From: Hafnia psychrotolerans
Lineage (GTDB): Bacteria; Pseudomonadota; Gammaproteobacteria; Enterobacterales; Enterobacteriaceae
Direction: 5' to 3'
Length of the DNA stretch: 64,000 bases
NCBI RefSeq assembly: GCF_014639435.1
Contig: NZ_BMFZ01000005.1
Coordinates: forward strand, 248,001 to 312,000
Positions within the stretch are counted from its first letter, which is position 1. Each line of letters begins with the position of its first letter. The translations under genes and the position numbers were made by a program. A model generated the notes under the pieces. It did no database searches. It was not told where the DNA came from and worked only from the letters and a program-made list of their open reading frames with translations. Shown piece by piece: positions 57,978 to 64,000 of this stretch.

Positions 57978-58955
57978 ATGAACAAATATGGTGTTATTGT
58001 ATATGAAGGTGGGAAATTTAAAGAGCAGAACCTTTTAAATCTGGGAGATTATGTTCAAAGTACTGCAGCAAAACAATTTCTCCCAGAAGTAAATCATCAT
58101 GTAACTCGCGAGGGCATGCATTTATATAATGATGAAAGTATTAAGATGATTATGAATGCATGGTATATGGCAAACCCAGAAAACTTCCCGCCATCAAATA
58201 AAATCACTCCATTATATGTATCTGTTCATTTAAACTCTTCAATAATAGACCGTATTTTCAGACCGGAAGTTATTGAACATTTCAAAAAACACCAGCCTAT
58301 TGGGTGTAGGGATAATCACACAAGAGATTTACTTCGTGCAAAAGGTGTTGATGCTTATTACTCAGGATGCATGACACTTACTCTTGGCCACACTTATAAA
58401 AGAAAAAATATCAGCGACGAGGTGATTTTTGCTGATATTATGCATGATTCTTTATCTATGAAGCAGCTTCTCAAACAACCACTACGATTAGGGAAACGTA
58501 TTCTTAATGGTAGAATTAAAGAGTTGTCTGTTAAACGTGATGTTTTGCAAAAATATTTTGATGAGGATGTCTTGAATAGAGCAGTATATATTGACCAAAT
58601 GGTTCCGTATATTAATGCAGATGTTGGATTTGAAATGGCTGATAAATATTTAAAACGATTATCGTCCGCACGATTTGTGGTTACATCAAGAATTCACACT
58701 GCGTTACCCTGCTTAGCTATGGGGACTCCTGTTATTTTTGTCAATGGTGGCTTTAAAACCAAAGTCGACAACTGCCGTTTCGATGGCTTATTCGATTTTT
58801 TCAATCGTATCGATGTTGATAGTTCAGGTAACTCAAAGTGCAACTTCTCTTTTTCCGGCGAAAAAATCAACATTAGAACAGTTCTTAAAAATAAAGATTT
58901 GCATGTCCCTTTTGCTAACGATCTGATCAAAAAATGCCAAGATTTTACACTTTAA
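57978..58955 (+). CDS. Polysaccharide pyruvyl transferase
   Basis: Adds a pyruvate ketal from PEP to a sugar of the repeat, giving the polymer negative charge. The 325 residues carry the PS_pyruv_trans pattern: LNLGDYVQSTAAKQFLP at the N-terminus and FVVTSRIHTALPCLAMGTPV near 228-247, where the His/Arg group is conserved. Similar enzymes are AmsJ and WcaK. AAGGTGA precedes the ATG. Which sugar is modified is unknown. Confidence 0.88.
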   Translation: MNKYGVIVYEGGKFKEQNLLNLGDYVQSTAAKQFLPEVNHHVTREGMHLYNDESIKMIMNAWYMANPENFPPSNKITPLYVSVHLNSSIIDRIFRPEVIEHFKKHQPIGCRDNHTRDLLRAKGVDAYYSGCMTLTLGHTYKRKNISDEVIFADIMHDSLSMKQLLKQPLRLGKRILNGRIKELSVKRDVLQKYFDEDVLNRAVYIDQMVPYINADVGFEMADKYLKRLSSARFVVTSRIHTALPCLAMGTPVIFVNGGFKTKVDNCRFDGLFDFFNRIDVDSSGNSKCNFSFSGEKINIRTVLKNKDLHVPFANDLIKKCQDFTL

Positions 58956-59016
58956 TTAGATAACTATCTTATGTGTAAAATTTTATTATTAATGCATATA
59001 TACATTGAGTGAACTT

Positions 59017-60432
59017 ATGATTATTCCTGTAGTGATGGCCGGCGGAACCGGTAGTCGGTTATGGCCAATGTCGAGAGAACTCTACCCAAAGCAATATTTA
59101 CGCCTGAATGGCGATAAATCTATGCTCCAGGAAACGATCTCTCGTCTTGATGGCCTAAAGATCGTTCCACCTATTCTCATTTGTAATGAACAACATCGTT
59201 TTTTAGCCGCAGAGCAATTGCGTCAGCTAGATTTAGCTGCAGGCAATATCATTCTAGAACCGGTTGGAAGAAATACTGCACCAGCGATTGCTTTAGCAGC
59301 ACTTAGCGCAACAACTCATGGTGAGAATCCACTGTTACTCGTCCTGGCAGCAGATCATGTTATCGCAGATAAAAATGCATTTCATCAGGCCATCACGAAT
59401 GCCATTCCTTATGCCGACCAAGGAAAACTCGTCACTTTTGGCATTGTGGCTACCGGACCAGAAACCGGTTATGGCTACATTCAGCGTGGGGAGCCACTGG
59501 GTGAAAATAAAATGGCGTTTGATGTGCACCGATTTGTTGAGAAGCCGGATTTTGAAACCGCTAACAATTATATCTCAAGCGGTGAGTATTATTGGAATAG
59601 CGGCATGTTCATCTTTAGAGCCAAAACATACTTAGATGAATTAGCGAAATATCGCCCTGATATACTCGATGCCTGTCAGAATGCTTTCTCTAATATTGAA
59701 AAAGACGCTTGCCAGGACTTTATACGCGTTGATAAAGAGGCTTTCCTCGCTTGCCCTGACGAGTCGATTGACTATGCTGTGATGGAAAAAACAGCTGAAG
59801 GAGTTGTCATTGCTCTTGATGCAGGTTGGAACGATGTTGGCTCATGGTCATCTCTATGGGAAGTTAACCCAAAAGATACAGAAAGTAATTGCATCACTGG
59901 TGATGTTTTTACACATAGTACGAATAATTGCTATATCAATACCGATGAAAAATTAGTAGCCGCTATTGGTGTCGATAATTTAGTCATAGTTAATACTAAA
60001 GATGCTGTTCTGGTCATCGATAAATCAAAAGTTCAAGATGTTAAAAAAGTCGTAGAATATCTTAAAAACAACCAGCGTCGTGAATATAAGTTACATCGCG
60101 AATCATATCGTCCCTGGGGGCATCAAGATAAAGTGGTAGAAACGCCTCGTTATCATGTGAACCGAGTTACGGTAAAACCTGGGGGCAAGTTTTCATTACA
60201 GAAACATCTGCACAGAGCTGAGCATTGGGTTGTGCTATCGGGTACGGCTGAAGTGACATTGGAAAATAACACCTTCCTTCTCACTGAAAATCAATCAACA
60301 TTTATACCTATCGGTGCTGTCCATATGCTTGCGAACCCAGGAAAAATCCCTTTGGAGTTACTGGAAATTGGGTCTGGTTCTTATTTGGCCGAAGATGACA
60401 TTATTAGGCTGAAAGATCACTATGGTCATTGA
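59017..60432 (+). CDS. manC: Mannose-1-phosphate guanylyltransferase / mannose-6-phosphate isomerase
   Basis: Makes GDP-mannose from mannose-1-phosphate; the C-terminal cupin domain also isomerises fructose-6-phosphate and mannose-6-phosphate. The 471 residues contain the pyrophosphorylase motif [20 protein letters not shown] and FVEKPD, and the type II isomerase motif [19 protein letters not shown]. The ATG at 59017 is used; a TTG at 59005 is in frame and would give the length of the E. coli protein. Base composition is closer to the core genome than that of the genes before it. A terminator-like hairpin follows. Confidence 0.95.
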   Translation: MIIPVVMAGGTGSRLWPMSRELYPKQYLRLNGDKSMLQETISRLDGLKIVPPILICNEQHRFLAAEQLRQLDLAAGNIILEPVGRNTAPAIALAALSATTHGENPLLLVLAADHVIADKNAFHQAITNAIPYADQGKLVTFGIVATGPETGYGYIQRGEPLGENKMAFDVHRFVEKPDFETANNYISSGEYYWNSGMFIFRAKTYLDELAKYRPDILDACQNAFSNIEKDACQDFIRVDKEAFLACPDESIDYAVMEKTAEGVVIALDAGWNDVGSWSSLWEVNPKDTESNCITGDVFTHSTNNCYINTDEKLVAAIGVDNLVIVNTKDAVLVIDKSKVQDVKKVVEYLKNNQRREYKLHRESYRPWGHQDKVVETPRYHVNRVTVKPGGKFSLQKHLHRAEHWVVLSGTAEVTLENNTFLLTENQSTFIPIGAVHMLANPGKIPLELLEIGSGSYLAEDDIIRLKDHYGH

Positions 60433-60544
60433 TGATGGGTGCCTATAGATGACTAAAGTCAATTAACACGTTCTATTGGTGTATAAATAATATCACGTTT
60501 CCCGAATAAAATTAATACCAGCATAATAATGGTTTGATTAGTGA

Positions 60545-60571
60545 GCCCTACTAATATGGGGCGCTTTTTTT
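60545..60571 (+). terminator. Terminator after manC
   Basis: GCCC, a 10-nt loop, GGGC, then GC and a run of seven T. The 356-bp gap between manC and the acyltransferase shows nothing else but AT-rich DNA, presumably with a promoter for the next gene. Confidence 0.65.
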
Positions 60572-60788
60572 AATATTTATTTGACCTATGTCCCGCTGAC
60601 GATTAATCCTTTATCTTTTGATGCTTTTAATGACTAACGATGGCTCTTATACACCAATGACCACCCTATTGTTATAATTTCAATATAATTACCACTTATA
60701 CAATTCGTGGCTATTCTTTATTTTTTTAAAATAAGCGAGATATTTCCTTCCTTATATTCTCGTGTACAGTTGTTATATCGAGGTTAGA

Positions 60789-61880
60789 ATGAATAATAGT
60801 CGGGATAGCACCAATAAAAATTATAGCATTCAAGCGTTAAGAGCGACGGCTGCACTGTTCGTGGTTTTCGACCACACCATCACACAGTTTAATATATATC
60901 ACCATCTCCCGGGGTTAACGGGTGACATACTTAGCAATATCCAGGGAATAGGAACAGTGGGTGTCTATATTTTCTTTATTGTTAGTGGCTATATTATGTC
61001 CTTTACCACTTTCAATAAAAGCTGGAATAAAGAAGAGTCCTGGTTATTTTTAAAGAAAAGAGCATTGAGAATCTATCCTGCATATTGGATATGGCTAACA
61101 TTGCTAATCATTGTTTGGCTTTCTGGATTAGCACTGAAACAACATGATTACTCTTTAAATAAGATAGTTGCATCATATTTTCTTTTTCCATATTCTGATA
61201 GCACTCCAAATAAAATCAACCCTGTTCTTGGCCAGGGATGGACGTTAATATATGAGGTGTTCTACTACTTATTATTTACCGCGCTAATTTTCCTGAACGT
61301 AAAAAAGACCCAGGCTATATTCATCTTAGCTTTGACATTTAGCTTTGTTATTTTTCTTGGAAACAATTCAGCCACAACGCTTCCTGCGTTGGATTTTTTC
61401 ATGTCCTCTAAGATTTTTTACTTTTTTGTGTTAGGGATGGCCATATATAAATGGCAAAGTGTAATACTAGAGTTTTATTCTAAAAATCTCCCCATCTACC
61501 TATCCGTCATCGCTTGTATTGTTTGTTTTTATCTCCTTGTGTTCAGTGGCGTTGCGCAAGAATATAAGGAAATAGCCATGGGGTTATTATCAGTCGGTTT
61601 ATTTCTATTATTTTTCGCCAAAGGTTCAAACTATAAAGCATTTAGCGTATTAGGTGATGCTTCATATTCATTGTACCTAAGCCATGGTTTCGTTGTCATG
61701 GGATATGGTGTTGTATGTAAAACATTTAACTTCTCTCTGCCAATTTTATTCATTGCCGGTGTTGTAACAATTTTCACCTCAGTTGTTATTGGGGTTTTAA
61801 GTTATTACTTTATAGAAAGAAAGATACAGTTTGTTATTAACAGAAAATTCATCCCATCGAGGAAGAATAGCTTCATCTAA
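60789..61880 (+). CDS. Acyltransferase 3 family membrane protein (OafA-like)
   Basis: Likely puts acetyl or another acyl group on the polysaccharide. The 363 residues form about ten membrane helices. SIQALRATAALFVVFDHT contains the conserved catalytic His of the family, and SYSLYLSHGFVV and VLSYYFIERKIQ close the domain. The ATG at 60789 has GAGG just upstream and replaces a GTG opening 27 bp earlier. No SGNH domain. It is separated from manC by a terminator, so may have its own promoter. Confidence 0.9.
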   Translation: MNNSRDSTNKNYSIQALRATAALFVVFDHTITQFNIYHHLPGLTGDILSNIQGIGTVGVYIFFIVSGYIMSFTTFNKSWNKEESWLFLKKRALRIYPAYWIWLTLLIIVWLSGLALKQHDYSLNKIVASYFLFPYSDSTPNKINPVLGQGWTLIYEVFYYLLFTALIFLNVKKTQAIFILALTFSFVIFLGNNSATTLPALDFFMSSKIFYFFVLGMAIYKWQSVILEFYSKNLPIYLSVIACIVCFYLLVFSGVAQEYKEIAMGLLSVGLFLLFFAKGSNYKAFSVLGDASYSLYLSHGFVVMGYGVVCKTFNFSLPILFIAGVVTIFTSVVIGVLSYYFIERKIQFVINRKFIPSRKNSFI

Positions 61881-61929
61881 AATGACAAGGTTTACATGCT
61901 ATCCGTGATAGCGACAGCAGCCGATTTTT

Positions 61930-62038
61930 ATTCTTCTCGGCTCAGAGTATTACCTGGAAAGCACGGTGCGTATTCCACTGCGAGCACTGGCGAAAAGACA
62001 GCATCAATCATATTAAAGACCATTATAGTCATTGTTAA
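61930..62038 (+). pseudogene. Remnant of a second manC 3' end
   Basis: In different frames this stretch encodes ILLGSEYYLESTVRIPL and then [13 protein letters not shown] before a stop (62036-62038). These parallel the ManC C-terminus (LLGEN...LENPGKIPL and [12 protein letters not shown]). At the DNA level AAAGACCATTATAGTCATTG resembles the true manC end at 60411-60431. The pieces need a frameshift and internal deletions to join, so the copy is dead. manB follows 15 bp later, the normal manC-manB order. Confidence 0.6.
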
Positions 62039-62052
62039 TTTGGGGAGGAAAC

Positions 62053-63432
62053 ATGTCTGGGAAATTAACGTGTTTTAAAGCATATGATATCAGAGGTGAG
62101 TTGGGCACGGAATTAAATGAAGATATTGCTTATAGAATTGGCCGTGCCTATGGCGAATATTTAAAGCCTACAAAAATGGTATTAGGTGGTGATGTCCGTT
62201 TAACCAGTGAAGCATTGAAACTGGCATTGGCCTGGGGTTTACAAGACTCGGGGACGGACGTGGTTGATATTGGTCTTACCGGGACCGAAGAGATTTATTT
62301 TGCCACCTCTTATCTCTGTCTTGATGGAGGCATTGAAGTTACTGCCAGCCATAATCCGATGAACTACAACGGCATGAAGCTGGTTCGTGAGGAATCAAAA
62401 CCCATTAGCGGCGATACCGGCCTGTTCGAAATACAACGTCTTGCTGAAGCGAACAACTTTGACGTCATTGATGAAGCAAAACGTGGGACTTATGAGAAAG
62501 CATCCGTTCTGGAGGCTTACATTGATAAGCTACTCAGTTTTATAGACGTTGAAAACTTTACGCGTCCTTTAAAATTAGTATTTAACTCTGGTAATGGTGC
62601 GGCAGGTCATGTTGTTGATGCCATTGAAAAACGGTTTAACCAGGCAGGCCTCCCCGTAGAGTTCATCAAAGTCCATCATCAGCCTGATGGTCATTTCCCT
62701 AATGGTATCCCGAATCCGTTATTACCGGAATGTCGCCAGGATACAACTGATGCCATCATCAAACACAAGGCTGATATGGGCATTGCCTTTGATGGTGATT
62801 TTGACCGGTGTTTTCTTTTCGATGACATGGGTAATTTCATTGAAGGTTACTATATTGTTGGGTTGCTGGCAGAGGCTTTTCTTGAAAAAAACCCGGGTTC
62901 CAGAATTATCCATGACCCCCGTTTAAGCTGGAATACTATCGATATTGTCAGTCAGGCTGGCGGAGTACCGGTCATGTCTAAAACAGGGCATGCCTTTATT
63001 AAAGAGCGTATGCGGCTGGAAAATGCCGTGTACGGCGGTGAAATGAGTGCCCACCATTATTTCCGCGATTTTTATTACTGCGACAGCGGTATGATCCCTT
63101 GGCTGCTGGTTGCTGAATTACTGCTTGTCAAAGGTCAATCATTGAGAAGCATGATTAATGACCGGATCACGGCTTATCCGGCATCGGGAGAAATTAACAG
63201 TATTATTCCTCAGCCAAAAGAGGCTATTGGCCGGGTATTATCGAGATATGAAACCGATGCGCTGCACGTTGATCATACCGACGGCATTAGCCTTGAGTTC
63301 AAAGAGTGGCGTTTCAACCTGCGCAGTTCAAATACCGAACCTGTTGTACGCTTGAATGTAGAGTCTCGAGCTGATGTAAAATTAATGCAAGAGCAAACTC
63401 AAAGAATCCTGTCGATTCTGTGCCAGGAATAA
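62053..63432 (+). CDS. manB: Phosphomannomutase
   Basis: Converts mannose-6-phosphate to mannose-1-phosphate for ManC. The 459 residues (456 in E. coli CpsG) have the phosphoserine loop [11 protein letters not shown], the Mg motif DGDFDRC and the C-terminal phosphate-binding [20 protein letters not shown] stands before the ATG; the frame runs seven codons further up, without need. With ManC it supplies GDP-mannose, also the source of GDP-fucose. Confidence 0.96.
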   Translation: MSGKLTCFKAYDIRGELGTELNEDIAYRIGRAYGEYLKPTKMVLGGDVRLTSEALKLALAWGLQDSGTDVVDIGLTGTEEIYFATSYLCLDGGIEVTASHNPMNYNGMKLVREESKPISGDTGLFEIQRLAEANNFDVIDEAKRGTYEKASVLEAYIDKLLSFIDVENFTRPLKLVFNSGNGAAGHVVDAIEKRFNQAGLPVEFIKVHHQPDGHFPNGIPNPLLPECRQDTTDAIIKHKADMGIAFDGDFDRCFLFDDMGNFIEGYYIVGLLAEAFLEKNPGSRIIHDPRLSWNTIDIVSQAGGVPVMSKTGHAFIKERMRLENAVYGGEMSAHHYFRDFYYCDSGMIPWLLVAELLLVKGQSLRSMINDRITAYPASGEINSIIPQPKEAIGRVLSRYETDALHVDHTDGISLEFKEWRFNLRSSNTEPVVRLNVESRADVKLMQEQTQRILSILCQE

Positions 63433-63454
63433 TAAAAATCATGGGGTGTTCATT

Positions 63455-64000
63455 ATGTCACACGGTGTGAGTGTTGGGATTGTCGCTGACTGGTTAGTGA
63501 CGTTTGCAGGTGCTGAGAAAGTTATCGCCGAATTTATCAATATATACCCAGAATCTGAGATTTATTCTGTGGTGGATTTTTTATCCGATGATTCAAGAAA
63601 ATCATTCAATGGAAAAAAATCAACCACCTCTTTTATTCAGCGGTTACCTTTTGCAAAAACAAAATACCAAAGTTATCTGCCGTTAATGCCGCTGGCGATT
63701 GAACAACTTGATGTGATAAAGCATGACATCGTACTTTCCAGCAGTCATGCCGTGGCTAAAGGTGTGCTGACCGGTCCGGATCAGCTTCATATCAGCTATG
63801 TTCACTCTCCTATACGTTACGCATGGGATTTTCAGCATCAGTATCTTCGCGAATCAGGCTTAAATAAAGGTTTAAAAGGTAAACTGGCAAGATGGTTCTT
63901 ACACAAAATCAGAATGTGGGATTACCGGACGGCTAACGGGGTCGACCATTTCATTGCAAATTCACAATTCATTGCCCGCAGAATAAAAAAAGTTTATGGG
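63455..64000 (+). CDS. Glycosyltransferase family 4, 5' part (cut by window end)
   Basis: 182 codons are seen from the ATG at 63455 (MSHGVSVGIVADWLVTFAGA) to the window end without a stop. The N-terminal GT-B domain has VADWLVTFAGAEKVI, VKHDIVL-like IKHDIVLSSSHAVAKG and HISYVHSPIRYAWDF, typical of WbaZ-like mannosyltransferases of O-antigen and capsule loci. The C-terminal nucleotide-sugar domain lies outside. Position right after manB supports a mannosyl donor (GDP-mannose). The locus continues beyond the window. Confidence 0.88.
   Translation, partial: MSHGVSVGIVADWLVTFAGAEKVIAEFINIYPESEIYSVVDFLSDDSRKSFNGKKSTTSFIQRLPFAKTKYQSYLPLMPLAIEQLDVIKHDIVLSSSHAVAKGVLTGPDQLHISYVHSPIRYAWDFQHQYLRESGLNKGLKGKLARWFLHKIRMWDYRTANGVDHFIANSQFIARRIKKVYG

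Noticed and set aside
61896-62078. 60-codon frame before manB as a real gene
   Set aside because: It covers the manC remnant in another frame and runs into the manB start; no ribosome site or family match.
1-64000. CRISPR arrays, insertion sequences, prophage, rRNA
   Set aside because: No regularly spaced repeats, transposase or integrase genes, phage structural genes or rRNA sequence were found.

Overview
This window is chromosomal DNA from a gammaproteobacterium of the order Enterobacterales. The protein sequences and the gene order slt / ettA / nadR-radA-serB / smp / deoDBAC / yjjV-yjjU / ytjA / osmY / prfC / rimI-holD / rsmC / tRNA-Leu match the end of the E. coli map around 99 min. The budAB acetoin genes, a dihydroxyacetone kinase, and an Erwinia/Pantoea-like exopolysaccharide locus point to an environmental or plant-associated genus, perhaps in the Yersiniaceae (Rahnella, Rouxiella, Ewingella or Serratia type). 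The genus is inferred, not proven.

Layout. 1-5.4 kb: the 5' part of slt, an rcsA-like regulator, ettA and an NAD(P)H-dependent oxidoreductase. 5.4-10.2 kb: the serB-radA-nadR set, with an exact NadR-type operator in front of nadR, and divergent smp. 10.3-15.2 kb: the deoCABD nucleoside catabolic operon with a CRP-like site and two DeoR-type palindromes. 15.2-24.5 kb: yjjU-yjjV, ytjA, osmY, prfC, a hipBA toxin-antitoxin pair in the slot where E. coli carries yjjG, then rimI-holD and rsmC. 24.6-25.0 kb: a stringent-type promoter, two identical tRNA-Leu(CAG) genes, a decayed third copy and a terminator.

25.6-41.3 kb is no longer in E. coli order: sdaC-sdaB (serine uptake and deamination), an ATP-dependent dihydroxyacetone kinase, an overlapping carbonic anhydrase and SulP transporter pair, the radical SAM protein YgiQ, a membrane diguanylate cyclase, a small membrane protein, a LysR regulator divergent from budA-budB, and an orphan HNH nuclease. 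About 1.5 kb of AT-rich DNA without a convincing gene follows.

42.8-64 kb is an exopolysaccharide (capsule) locus. It opens with a LuxR-type regulator and a catalytically degenerate, YdiV-like EAL protein. A leader with a perfect ops/JUMPstart element for RfaH follows, then wcaJ, wza-wzb-wzc, a polymerase candidate, a secreted glycosidase, three glycosyltransferases, a flippase, a pyruvyl transferase, manC, an acyltransferase, manB, and a glycosyltransferase cut by the window end. The lipid-linked repeat would be started by WcaJ, extended by the transferases on GDP-mannose-derived and other sugars, flipped by Wzx, polymerised by Wzy and exported by Wzc/Wza. The rcsA-like gene at 1.6 kb is a plausible regulator of this locus. 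A decayed manC 3' end just before manB suggests that the manC-acyltransferase part was exchanged as a cassette.
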